This document shows positions 8,980-16,572 of a DNA stretch of 28,179 nt, piece by piece. How positions within the stretch are numbered: position 1 is the stretch's first letter; each line of letters starts with the position of its first letter. The notes beneath the pieces are model-generated. The model was not told the origin of the DNA. It did not search any database and worked only from the letters and a program-made list of their open reading frames with translations. A program made the position numbers and the translations under genes. Source of the DNA: an uncultured Flavihumibacter sp. (GTDB lineage Bacteria; Bacteroidota; Bacteroidia; Chitinophagales; Chitinophagaceae); contig CAMLRX010000059.1 in assembly GCA_946482545.1 (NCBI GenBank), forward strand, positions 1 to 28,179, given 5' to 3'.

Positions 8980-8996
8980 TAAAACTGCGGGCAACC

Positions 8997-10793
8997 TCAC
9001 ACCGCACTCACCGTCCCGAACTGCATTTCCACCAACCCCGCGTAATACCCGCCCTGCGCCATCAACTCCTCATGAGACCCCATTTCCCGGATCACCCCCT
9101 TATCCAGCACCAAAATCTTATCGGCTTTGCGGATAGTAGAGAGGCGGTGGGCGATCACGATAGCGGTTCTACCCGCGATCAGCGTATCAATGGCGTGTTG
9201 GATCAGGTATTCCGATTCGGTATCAACAGAAGAAGTTGCTTCGTCCAGGATCAGGATGGAAGGGTCATACAACAGGGCCCGCGCGAACGACATCAGTTGC
9301 CGCTGGCCCATGGAGAGCGTATTCCCTCTTTCCATGACATTATAATGGTATCCGCCCGGTAGTTGGAGGATAAATTCGTGTAAACCAATTAGTTTGGCAG
9401 CGGCTTCCACCCTTTCGAAGGGAATATCCGGGTTCCGGAGCGTGAGGTTATCGAGCACCGTTCCGGAGAAAAGGAACACATCCTGTAGTACAACGCCGAT
9501 CCTGGACCGGAGGGCATCCAGTTTGTAGGCTTCTATGGAAACATCATCAATGAGGATACGCCCCTTGTTGATGTGGTAGAGCCGGTTCATCAGACTGATT
9601 ATGGAAGTTTTCCCGCTGCCCGTATGCCCAACTATGGCCAGGGTTTCCCCCGGGTTCACTTTAAAGTTTACATCTTTCAACACATAATTCTCCGCTTCGT
9701 AGGCGAACCACACCTTATCGAATTCGATTTTCCCGTTCACTGTGGCAGGGGCGTGGGTGCCATCATCTTCCGTAACATCGGGGTTATCCATCACCTTAAA
9801 TACCCTTTCGGAGGCGATCATGCCCATCTGGATCACGTTGAATTTATCGGCGATCACGCGGAGCGGACGGAAAATCTGGTTAATGTACAAGATAAAAGCG
9901 ATCAGGTTGCCCGCCAGCGCATCCGCTCCATTGGAAGAGATGGCCGCACCTACACCCGGCGCAACCTGCGTGGCGCCCCACCAAACGAGCAAGCCAATGG
10001 AAAGGGCCGAGATGATTTCCACTACCGGAAAAAAAACCGAATAGGCGAAGATGGCGCGTATATTGGCGTTGCGATGGTCTTTATTGATCTGAACGAACTT
10101 GTTCATTTCCCTTTCTTCCGAAGCGAAGGCCTGAACAATACCCATACCCGTAATGTGTTCCTGCACAAAAGCATTCAGCGCAGCAACGGCGTTCCGTACC
10201 TTATGAAAAGATTTGTTCACGCTTTCCTTGAAGAAATAGGTAGCGATGATGAGAATAGGAAACGGAATAAGGCAAACGAGGGTGAGCCGCCAATCGACCC
10301 AGAACATGGTGGCGAGTACAAATAATATGGTGAGCAGGTCCGAAATAATGGGGATCAGGCCATCGGCGAATATATCGTTGATGGATTCAATATCGTTGAT
10401 GGTACGCGTGGTAAGGGTACCGATGGGTGTACGGTCGTACTGGCTGAGATTAAGCCGCAGCACTTTGCCGAATACATTCCGACGGAGATCGCGTACCACA
10501 TTCTGTCCGAGTGAAGAAGTGATGAAAGAGAAGAAGAACCGCGCCACCGTTTCAATGATCAAAACGCCTACCTGGATGGCCGTGATCCAGAACAACATCT
10601 GTAAAGCGTCGTTGCGGATATAATCGTTTACGGTTTTTTGTATCAGGAGCGGGCGCACCGGGGAGATCACCGCCAGGAATATGGCGAGGAACACCGAAGT
10701 ATAGAAACTTCCACGGTAAGGGCGTGTGTACTGAAAAACCCTTCTTAACAGCCTGGTATCAAAAAATTGCTTCTTTTCCTTCTTTTCAGTCAT
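8997..10793 (-). CDS. ABC transporter, fused membrane and ATPase domains (MsbA-like exporter)
   Basis: This 598-aa half-transporter would work as a dimer in the inner membrane. The six-helix membrane domain covers about 25-330. The ATPase domain follows, with Walker A GHTGSGKT (389-396), Q-loop VVLQDVFLF, signature LSMGQ (493-497), Walker B ILILDE (513-518) with its catalytic Glu, and switch His549 in IAHRLST. All catalytic residues are intact, so a homodimer is possible. The family exports lipids, drugs or peptides, and the substrate cannot be told from sequence alone. The start is 21 bases after the stop of the 728-aa secreted protein, so the two genes form an operon. It may export lipid A precursors like MsbA or serve its operon partner. 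Confidence 0.93.
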   Translation of the reverse strand: MTEKKEKKQFFDTRLLRRVFQYTRPYRGSFYTSVFLAIFLAVISPVRPLLIQKTVNDYIRNDALQMLFWITAIQVGVLIIETVARFFFSFITSSLGQNVVRDLRRNVFGKVLRLNLSQYDRTPIGTLTTRTINDIESINDIFADGLIPIISDLLTILFVLATMFWVDWRLTLVCLIPFPILIIATYFFKESVNKSFHKVRNAVAALNAFVQEHITGMGIVQAFASEEREMNKFVQINKDHRNANIRAIFAYSVFFPVVEIISALSIGLLVWWGATQVAPGVGAAISSNGADALAGNLIAFILYINQIFRPLRVIADKFNVIQMGMIASERVFKVMDNPDVTEDDGTHAPATVNGKIEFDKVWFAYEAENYVLKDVNFKVNPGETLAIVGHTGSGKTSIISLMNRLYHINKGRILIDDVSIEAYKLDALRSRIGVVLQDVFLFSGTVLDNLTLRNPDIPFERVEAAAKLIGLHEFILQLPGGYHYNVMERGNTLSMGQRQLMSFARALLYDPSILILDEATSSVDTESEYLIQHAIDTLIAGRTAIVIAHRLSTIRKADKILVLDKGVIREMGSHEELMAQGGYYAGLVEMQFGTVSAV

Positions 10794-10814
10794 AACTTTT
10801 GTTGCAACGGGCGT

Positions 10815-13001
10815 TTACTCCTCTCCCATTGCTTTCTTGTAAGCCTTTATGAATATCGCCCCCAGGTTTTTGTGTGGTGGGATATAATCTTCGAAACGTT
10901 CATCTTTTACCCTGGAGGCCAGGTCGCCCCACATGCTGATCCATTCAATGTTCTTTCCGCTGCGTACACATTCGTTGATGGATTGAAGGATAGGCTCATT
11001 CACCACGCGGGTACCCACCTGCTTGGACGAAATGATGTGCGCGTCGGGCGAGATGTCCAGCACCTGGTCGAGGTTATGGTATCCGCCACAGGACCCGAGA
11101 ATCACCACTCTTGCCGAAGGTGCCAGTTGCGCGATGGTATACTTCACATGATAACTATGCCCGCGGTGCACCACAATGGTGGGGCTGAGTCCTTTCTCCG
11201 ACATGTAAGCGGAGAGGGCATGTTGCGCCTTCGCATCCTGGTCGGTATCATTGTCCAGTGGTAGGTTGGCGAAAATGCGTACGGGCTTGCCTTTGGTGGA
11301 ACTGATTTCCACCCATTGCTTATTGGCAACCACTTTCCAGTTGGGATTTCCGCGGAACATACCCATAAAGTTGGCGTAAGAATCAATACCATCTTTGTCG
11401 CCATAGAAGAATACCTGTTGTATTACAGCACCGCTGTCGCTGGAAAGAGACTTGTAAGAAACATTGTACACGGGGGGAATACCGAGTTTAGCGGACAGGT
11501 CCACATGTTGTGAAGTATCCGAAGAGGCGAACAGGGTTTCGAGGATATTGTAAATCACTTCTCCTTTTTTGTTGCCATTCTGCCTGTTGCTGGCATATCC
11601 CTGTTTGATCTCCCTTAATACGATCGCCTTAATTTCTTCGTTGCGGATGCTGCCGTAGGAATCGGCCACGTCCACGGGATCTTCCATATCGCGGGTCTTT
11701 TCCAGGCGGAGCGCGAAGGCGCGCATCAGCGCGATGGCGTTGTCTTTTTCCATGGTTCCCAGGAAATGATCGAGGGTATTGTATCCAGCAGACATTTTAA
11801 TAAACTTCCTGAAATGGTCGAAGTTTACGCGCATCAATAAACTATCGCCGCGGGGAACGGCCATTTTCTGAAAAATCAGTTTGTAAACACCATTGGTATA
11901 GCTGGAAGTATAGATTTCATCTTCTCCCAGTACTGCCAGGTAATACAGTTCTTCCGGGGTAAGGGATTGCAGTATTTTGAAGCGGATGGCATCGGGCGAA
12001 TCGTGCAGCGCGTTGATCTGGCTCACATACACCTGTTTCCCTTTTCTGCCAAGCATATCCGTGAGCGCCTGCATTTCCATGGGGGTATCCCTTTCTGGCA
12101 GACGTCCGGCGTATTCGATCTGGGTTTTCACCAGCAGTTTGTAGTAAGTTTCGTCATTTTCCGCGGCCTTATCTACCTGGTCGAGCGTGATCTTTCCATG
12201 GTAGAGGTTATCGAGAAAGGGGAAGTACAATTGTCCGCTGCGGCTGGTGGCCAGTTGCGACACGGTTCTCACCAGTGGTTCATCAACATTGCGTATCCTG
12301 CTCCCCAGTTTGTTCCCGGCGGCGGCGTAGTCGTATAATTTCTTGGGATCACGGTGCGCCGCGGCGATGATAAGGCTATCGGTGAAGGGATAATCTGAAT
12401 TCACCCTGAGTTTGGGCAGAATATCATTGGGATGGAGGGCACAATACTTGCGGAAAACGATATAGCCACTCTCTTTCAGCCCGGGATTGTCAATAAAAGA
12501 AGAGGCCCTGATCAACACATTTCCAACGGTGTATGGATACTTTGCGATCTGCAGTGTCATGTTCTCCCCTTTTTTGTCTGCCTTCATCGTTTCGAGATAG
12601 GCGGCCACGAGTTCCGGGGCTTGAGCGGGCTTGAAGGAGCGGTCCTGCCAGCCGGTATTGTACAGGCGCAGCACATCTTCTATACCGCGGAGGTACTTCA
12701 CTTTCAGGCGGTGATCCAGTGTGGAATCAGTTTCAACTTCATCCTGGAATTTATCTACTTTCCGGATAACCGCGTCCGTTACCTGGAGGTTGATGGATTC
12801 ATCTTCTGAAACCTTTACAATATCAGTTGCTTTGCCCAGCGCCAGCGCTTTTTTCTGTTCTTCGTCTATCTTATCATGCCATAATATCCTTGGGTTGGAA
12901 CGCAGGATATTTTTAGCGGGCGTATCCGAAGTTTGGGCCCATACCCCGGAAACGGTAGCCATCAGCAGCAGAGAACAGCAAATTCGTACAAGTACCTTCA
13001 T
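10815..13001 (-). CDS. Secreted protein of unknown function, possible caspase-like C-terminal domain
   Basis: The 728-aa product begins with a clean signal peptide (MKVLVRICCSLLLMATVSGVWAQ). An upstream in-frame ATG at 13064 is rejected because it precedes the promoter at 13029-13036 and lies inside a palindrome. The first 500 or so residues are charged and mostly helical, with no motif I recognise. The C-terminal 120 residues contain VVHRGHSYH and, 23 residues after the GHS histidine, VVILGSCGGY. A hydrophobic strand ending in a cysteine, after a Gly-His motif, is the pattern of clan CD peptidases (gingipain, separase, CHAT). However, clan CD normally has His-Gly, and here His is followed by Ser, so this is a hypothesis. 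It is co-transcribed with the ABC exporter downstream. Confidence 0.8.
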   Translation of the reverse strand: MKVLVRICCSLLLMATVSGVWAQTSDTPAKNILRSNPRILWHDKIDEEQKKALALGKATDIVKVSEDESINLQVTDAVIRKVDKFQDEVETDSTLDHRLKVKYLRGIEDVLRLYNTGWQDRSFKPAQAPELVAAYLETMKADKKGENMTLQIAKYPYTVGNVLIRASSFIDNPGLKESGYIVFRKYCALHPNDILPKLRVNSDYPFTDSLIIAAAHRDPKKLYDYAAAGNKLGSRIRNVDEPLVRTVSQLATSRSGQLYFPFLDNLYHGKITLDQVDKAAENDETYYKLLVKTQIEYAGRLPERDTPMEMQALTDMLGRKGKQVYVSQINALHDSPDAIRFKILQSLTPEELYYLAVLGEDEIYTSSYTNGVYKLIFQKMAVPRGDSLLMRVNFDHFRKFIKMSAGYNTLDHFLGTMEKDNAIALMRAFALRLEKTRDMEDPVDVADSYGSIRNEEIKAIVLREIKQGYASNRQNGNKKGEVIYNILETLFASSDTSQHVDLSAKLGIPPVYNVSYKSLSSDSGAVIQQVFFYGDKDGIDSYANFMGMFRGNPNWKVVANKQWVEISSTKGKPVRIFANLPLDNDTDQDAKAQHALSAYMSEKGLSPTIVVHRGHSYHVKYTIAQLAPSARVVILGSCGGYHNLDQVLDISPDAHIISSKQVGTRVVNEPILQSINECVRSGKNIEWISMWGDLASRVKDERFEDYIPPHKNLGAIFIKAYKKAMGEE

Positions 13002-13028
13002 AATGAACAGGATATGAGAAATAAGATG

Positions 13029-13036
13029 CAAAAATA
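13029..13036 (-). promoter_or_regulatory. -7 promoter element of the 728-aa gene/ABC exporter operon
   Basis: TATTTTTG on the minus strand is a full TAnnTTTG match, 27 bases upstream of the ATG at 13001. The expected -33 position has no TTTG and is instead occupied by the edge of the palindrome at 13054-13085, which suggests control by a DNA-binding protein. Confidence 0.65.
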
Positions 13037-13053
13037 CGACCAATTTACTTAAC

Positions 13054-13085
13054 CCCGGTGGCACCGCTATAGCGGTGGCACCGGG
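13054..13085. promoter_or_regulatory. 32-bp GC-rich palindrome in a divergent promoter region
   Basis: The two 16-bp halves are complementary except for one position (centre between 13069 and 13070, GCTA|TAGC). It contains two direct copies of CGGTGGCACCG (13056-13066 and 13073-13083), each itself palindromic around its middle base. It covers the -33 zone of the minus-strand promoter. Because both neighbouring genes point away from it, a terminator role is unlikely. The same 11-mer recurs at 26237-26247. Confidence 0.6.
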
Positions 13086-13156
13086 TACCGTGTTTTCACG
13101 GGCCCGCTTTTCCGTTTTTCCACCATGTCCCCTCTATTCAGCATGGCTTCTTCCAA

Positions 13157-13189
13157 CTTAACAATTACATAATCCCTACATTTAACATT
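13157..13189. promoter_or_regulatory. Possible Pho-box-like units ahead of the response regulator
   Basis: On the minus strand the sequence has TTA cores at spacings of 13 and 11 bp within AATGTTAA, GGATTATG and TTGTTAAG units. The first unit is identical to units in the array at 20905-20972. The block ends 17 bp before the -7 element at 13207, where an activator would sit. Autoregulation is inferred. Confidence 0.4.
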
Positions 13190-13206
13190 AGAAGCCCTCC
13201 GCAAAT

Positions 13207-13214
13207 TATTTTTG
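13207..13214 (+). promoter_or_regulatory. -7 promoter element of the response regulator
   Basis: TATTTTTG is a full TAnnTTTG match ending 17 bases before the ATG at 13232. No TTTG is present about 20 bp upstream; TTAACATT lies there instead. Confidence 0.65.
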
Positions 13215-13231
13215 TGTAAATATATTGTTAA

Positions 13232-13924
13232 ATGGAACCGAAAGGCAAGAAGATACTGATCGCCGACGACGAGCCCGATATCCTGGAAATACTGGACTAC
13301 AACCTCAGAAAGGAAGGCTATGAAGTGGTGAGGGCCGCCAATGGAGATGAAGCGCTGGAACAGGCCAAAGCCCAGAAACCCGACCTTATTGTGCTGGACA
13401 TTATGATGCCGAAAAGAACCGGACTCGAAGTTTGCGAGATTCTCCGTAACCAGGAAGCCTTCCGCGATACACTGATTATCATGCTCACCGCCCTCAGCGA
13501 CGAGACCTCCCACATAAAAGGACTGGAAAGCGGCGCCGACGACTACGTAAACAAACCCATCAGCCCGAAAGTACTGACCAGCCGCGTAAACGCGCTGTTC
13601 CGCCGGCTCAACAAGAACATCAATACCAAAGAAGAAGGCGGCGTACTGAAAATCGACAACCTCACCATTGACCCGGTAAAGTTCGTGGTCATGGCCGACG
13701 ATCAGGAGATCATCCTCGCCAAAAAAGAATTCGAACTCCTCTACCTGCTCGCCTCCAAACCAGGCCGCGTGTTCCTGCGCAACGAAATCCTCAGCCAGAT
13801 ATGGGGCAATGATGTGATCGTTGGCGACCGCACCATTGATGTGCACGTCAGGAAAGTAAGGCAGAAAATGGGGATGGACTGCATCACGACTGTAAAAGGT
13901 GTAGGCTACAAGTTCGAGTTGTAA
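13232..13924 (+). CDS. OmpR/PhoB-family response regulator
   Basis: This 230-aa protein has a receiver domain (about 6-120) with acidic pocket D12-D13, phosphoacceptor Asp56 in LIVLDIMMP, Thr in MLTAL, and the switch lysine in YVNKP. A winged-helix DNA-binding domain (about 135-230) follows, ending in the family's VRGVGYKF-type pattern (VKGVGYKFEL). It is the cytoplasmic output half of a two-component system with the kinase at 14057. Proteins of this subfamily bind 11-bp direct repeats in tandem. Such repeats occur before the nearby phosphate-transport genes and, more weakly, before this gene. A PhoB role is therefore a good inference, but it is not proven by the protein sequence alone. The ATG at 13232 is chosen because the promoter lies directly ahead of it. 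Confidence 0.95.
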   Translation: MEPKGKKILIADDEPDILEILDYNLRKEGYEVVRAANGDEALEQAKAQKPDLIVLDIMMPKRTGLEVCEILRNQEAFRDTLIIMLTALSDETSHIKGLESGADDYVNKPISPKVLTSRVNALFRRLNKNINTKEEGGVLKIDNLTIDPVKFVVMADDQEIILAKKEFELLYLLASKPGRVFLRNEILSQIWGNDVIVGDRTIDVHVRKVRQKMGMDCITTVKGVGYKFEL

Positions 13925-13926
13925 TC

Positions 13927-14042
13927 ATTTTGAATGTTGGATTTTAAATGATGGATGAAAGAAGGGCATTCCCTATATACTGAATTGTAGCTCATTTGAA
14001 AATTCATCATTCAACATCCAAAATTCAACATCCAAAATTTTC
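13927..14042. repeat. Intra-operon palindromic repeat, copy 2 (regulator/kinase gap)
   Basis: Left half (13927-13961) has TTTTGAATGTTGGATTTTAA units and right half (14003-14042) has the complements CATTCAACATCCAAAATTCA. The halves pair imperfectly around a non-repetitive middle of about 40 bp. It fills the gap between the regulator stop and the kinase start at 14057. Confidence 0.8.
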
Positions 14043-14056
14043 CTACCTTCCAATCC

Positions 14057-15106
14057 ATGTTAGATACCAAAAACCTTTCGCCCCGGCAGCTTTCGGCACT
14101 AACGGCGTTTATGCTATCAGTGCCCATCGCGCTGGGTATTTACTGGCTCCGTCCCGTATGGTGGATCGGCGTATCCGCTTTTTTCCTGGTGTTCGCCGGC
14201 AGCTATGCGCTGGTGGCCATCACGCTTCAGCGGTTTATCTACCGGAAAATAAAACTCATTTATAAATACATCTACCAGACCAAAGCCTCTAAAAAGGAGG
14301 AGATGTACTACAAATACATCATTCCCCAGAAAGGCATTGATGAAGTAAGAATGGACGTGGAGAAATGGGCCGACCAGCGCAAACAGGAGATCGAAAACCT
14401 CAAACAGAACGAGGCTTACAGGAAAGAGTTTCTTCAGAATCTGGCCCATGAATTCAAAACGCCCATCTTCGCGATCCAGGGTTATGTGGATACACTACTG
14501 AACGGCGCCATGGAAGATCCCGATATCAGTAAACGTTTCCTTACCAACGCTTCCAAAAACGTGGACCGCCTCGTGAACCTGATGAACGACCTCGATGAAA
14601 TCTCCAAACTCGAAAGAGGAGAACAGGCCCTGTACAAACAGAACTTCGTGATCCAGGACCTCACAAAAGAAGTGTTCGAATCTCTCTCCATCAAAACCAA
14701 TGAGAAAGGGATCAAATGCAGCATCAAAAAGGGCTGTGAACCACCCCTCACCGTTTTCGCCGATAAAGAGAAGATCAGGCAGGTGCTCATCAACCTCGTG
14801 GAGAACGCCACCAAATACGGCCGACCCGGCGGCACCATCGTGGCCAGCATGTACAATACCGATGGCAAACACGTGTTGATTGAAATATCTGATGACGGAC
14901 TGGGTATCGAAGAAGAACACCTTATCCGCATATTCGAACGTTTTTACCGCACCGATAAAGCGCGCAGCCGCGACAAAGGGGGCACTGGTCTCGGACTCGC
15001 CATCTGCAAACACATTGTAGAAGCCCACGGCCAAACCATTCACGTGAGAAGTAAAATAGATGTGGGCACTACTATTGGCTTTACACTGGACGCGAAGAAA
15101 GATTAA
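14057..15106 (+). CDS. Sensor histidine kinase (PhoR-like)
   Basis: This 349-aa membrane kinase is the partner of the regulator at 13232. Two closely spaced membrane helices (about 12-30 and 36-58) leave almost no periplasmic loop, so it is unlikely to bind a large ligand outside the cell directly. A cytoplasmic helical linker leads to the HisKA domain with phosphorylated His131 in HEFKTP. The ATPase domain has N box Asn250 (NLVENATKYG), G1 box DDGLGI (279-284) and G2 box GGTGLGL (308-314). No PAS domain is seen, although many PhoR proteins have one. The short sensor part resembles kinases that sense through other proteins, which would fit PhoR reading the state of a transporter via a PhoU-like protein (inference). 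Confidence 0.94.
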   Translation: MLDTKNLSPRQLSALTAFMLSVPIALGIYWLRPVWWIGVSAFFLVFAGSYALVAITLQRFIYRKIKLIYKYIYQTKASKKEEMYYKYIIPQKGIDEVRMDVEKWADQRKQEIENLKQNEAYRKEFLQNLAHEFKTPIFAIQGYVDTLLNGAMEDPDISKRFLTNASKNVDRLVNLMNDLDEISKLERGEQALYKQNFVIQDLTKEVFESLSIKTNEKGIKCSIKKGCEPPLTVFADKEKIRQVLINLVENATKYGRPGGTIVASMYNTDGKHVLIEISDDGLGIEEEHLIRIFERFYRTDKARSRDKGGTGLGLAICKHIVEAHGQTIHVRSKIDVGTTIGFTLDAKKD

Positions 15107-15116
15107 CCGCATACCT

Positions 15117-15124
15117 TATCTTTG
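15117..15124 (+). promoter_or_regulatory. Candidate -7 promoter element after the kinase gene
   Basis: TATCTTTG is a full TAnnTTTG match 10 bases after the kinase stop. No TTTG sits at the right distance upstream, so the promoter may be weak or need an activator. It suggests the next two genes can be transcribed separately from the regulator/kinase pair. Confidence 0.45.
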
Positions 15125-15128
15125 TGCG

Positions 15129-15560
15129 GTGCTTCTCCTCAGGAAAACATACAAAAGAATAAAGACATTCGCCGCAAAAGTGCTCCTGGCTTCGCTTGCT
15201 TTGCTGGTGCTGAACAGCAGTGCAGATACACGTGAACACCTTAACAACTATGTATGGAACGGGGAATCGTATGTTGAAAGCCATACCCACAACGATATTG
15301 AGTCCATTTACGAACTGATTACTGAGATAACATTAGGGCTGGAAGACCATCTGCCCGAAGCCGGCGATTCAGCCGATGAAGAACAAGGTTCTGCCGGATT
15401 CGATTGCGCAGGTCTTTGTTTCCATGAATTAAAGTTGAACCATCCCACCGTCTATGCCGGAAGACCATCTGGCTTCTATTCCGGCTCCAACAGCAATAAT
15501 GTCTCCCTCGTAATAACACCTCCACCCGACAGGTTTTTCGCCTACGCAAAGTCCTTCTGA
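15129..15560 (+). CDS. Small exported protein of unknown function
   Basis: The product is about 143 aa if GTG 15129 is used. The N-terminus KTYKRIKTFAAK followed by VLLASLALLVLNSSA is a typical signal peptide. The mature part is acidic (LEDHLPEAGDSADEEQ) and holds two cysteines in CAGLC, which could form a disulfide or bind a metal. The start is uncertain. An ATG at 15060 overlaps the kinase gene by 47 bp and would give 166 aa with a long odd leader. GTG 15129 falls almost at the predicted transcript start. It probably forms a unit with the HAEPLYID-family gene 67 bases downstream. I do not recognise a family. Confidence 0.6.
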   Translation: MLLLRKTYKRIKTFAAKVLLASLALLVLNSSADTREHLNNYVWNGESYVESHTHNDIESIYELITEITLGLEDHLPEAGDSADEEQGSAGFDCAGLCFHELKLNHPTVYAGRPSGFYSGSNSNNVSLVITPPPDRFFAYAKSF

Positions 15561-15627
15561 CCACTTACTTTATTTCATTCAATGACGGAATCGCACGGAA
15601 ATCCGCTGCGGAATCACTTTTATACTT

Positions 15628-16527
15628 ATGCGAGGAATATTATTGACGGCAGGCGCCTTATGCCTGCTGGCACTTTCCGTTAGTGCACAAAAACACAGCA
15701 AAGCAGATACGGATAGTATATACATCAACAAGGTCCAGGAAACCAGTGAACCCGATAAAGTACTACATGCCGAGCCGCTCTACATTGATCTGATCCGGGA
15801 CCTCGGCGCAAGAAAAGGAGAAAAAGAATGGAACTTCGGCCTGGGCATTACCGACAACCTGGGATATGATAGTTACGAAGCGCTGGTGGAATACGAATGG
15901 GCCCCTATCAACAGATTGGGGCTGGAAGTAGAACTGCCATTCACCTTTTACTCAAAACTTAACGGAACAACAAATAATCAGAAACCCGCCAACAAATTGG
16001 AAAGCATTAAAACCGCTGTTCAATGGACCTTCCTCGTGTCGCAGCGTGCCAGCACCAGCATGGCCATCGGGTACATCAATGAACTGGTATTGGCAGACCT
16101 GAACAAGCTTGGCAAACAAAGGTCCGTTACGGGTAATGTTTTCAACCCGTTTCTCATCACGGCGAAACGCTGGGGCAACAATTTTCATTCGCTGCTGTAC
16201 ACAGGTCCTGTACTTGAAAAACCATTCTCCGGCGGAAGTTGGCACAGCCGGTACGAAATCAATACCAGCTTCCATTACATGATCCCGGGCACCCGCAACT
16301 TCGTGGGCACCGAGTTCAACAAGGAACTGCATGGCTCCGATTTCGATATGGTGATCAGACCGCAATTACGGGTAGGAATAGCCGATAATTTGCTGATAGG
16401 TATAGTAGCGGGCATCCCGGTAAGAAGGGAGAACCAGCGGATGAGCAGTTTTGTGCGGGTGATCTGGGAGCCGGGGCACAAACACCAGGAAAAAAATATC
16501 GCCCCGAAGAATCGGGGCGATTTCTAA
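15628..16527 (+). CDS. HAEPLYID family outer-membrane protein
   Basis: This 299-aa protein has a signal peptide (1-20, cut after SVSA) and the signature HAEPLYID at 47-54, followed by LIRDLGARKGE, which names this Bacteroidota family. The rest alternates hydrophobic and polar residues with many aromatic turns, as in an outer-membrane beta-barrel of roughly 10-12 strands. The function is not established. I recall members near metal-efflux genes, but no efflux genes are present here. The last codons (IAPKNRGDF) are encoded by the stem of a terminator that serves the convergent gene, so the C-terminal tail is probably not under strong protein-level constraint. Confidence 0.8.
   Translation: MRGILLTAGALCLLALSVSAQKHSKADTDSIYINKVQETSEPDKVLHAEPLYIDLIRDLGARKGEKEWNFGLGITDNLGYDSYEALVEYEWAPINRLGLEVELPFTFYSKLNGTTNNQKPANKLESIKTAVQWTFLVSQRASTSMAIGYINELVLADLNKLGKQRSVTGNVFNPFLITAKRWGNNFHSLLYTGPVLEKPFSGGSWHSRYEINTSFHYMIPGTRNFVGTEFNKELHGSDFDMVIRPQLRVGIADNLLIGIVAGIPVRRENQRMSSFVRVIWEPGHKHQEKNIAPKNRGDF
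16490..16521 (-). terminator. Terminator for the receptor/lipoprotein operon, inside the convergent gene
   Basis: A perfect 10-bp stem (ATCGCCCCGA with TCGGGGCGAT) has a four-base loop. On the minus strand it is followed by A and seven T. It starts 51 bases after the lipoprotein stop. It also overlaps the last codons of the plus-strand gene ending at 16527, where the following T-run is weak. Confidence 0.85.
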
Positions 16528-16572
16528 ATCTACTCTTTACTCTGATATTGCTACGAACGATTATAAAGAGAA

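Noticed and set aside
8776..8982. 68-aa open frame in the inverted-repeat element
   Set aside because: Both ends are encoded by the repeat arms, and there is no start context or family resemblance.
13002..13064. Upstream ATG (13064) for the 728-aa secreted protein
   Set aside because: It lies within the palindrome and ahead of the -7 element, and it would put 21 odd residues before a clean signal peptide.
13054..13085. Palindrome as a rho-independent terminator
   Set aside because: Both flanking genes are transcribed away from it, and no T-run follows on either strand.
13067..13846. 259-aa open frame on the minus strand overlapping the response regulator
   Set aside because: It is an antisense shadow of a clear PhoB-family gene. 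It has no family features, and its end lies in the palindrome region.
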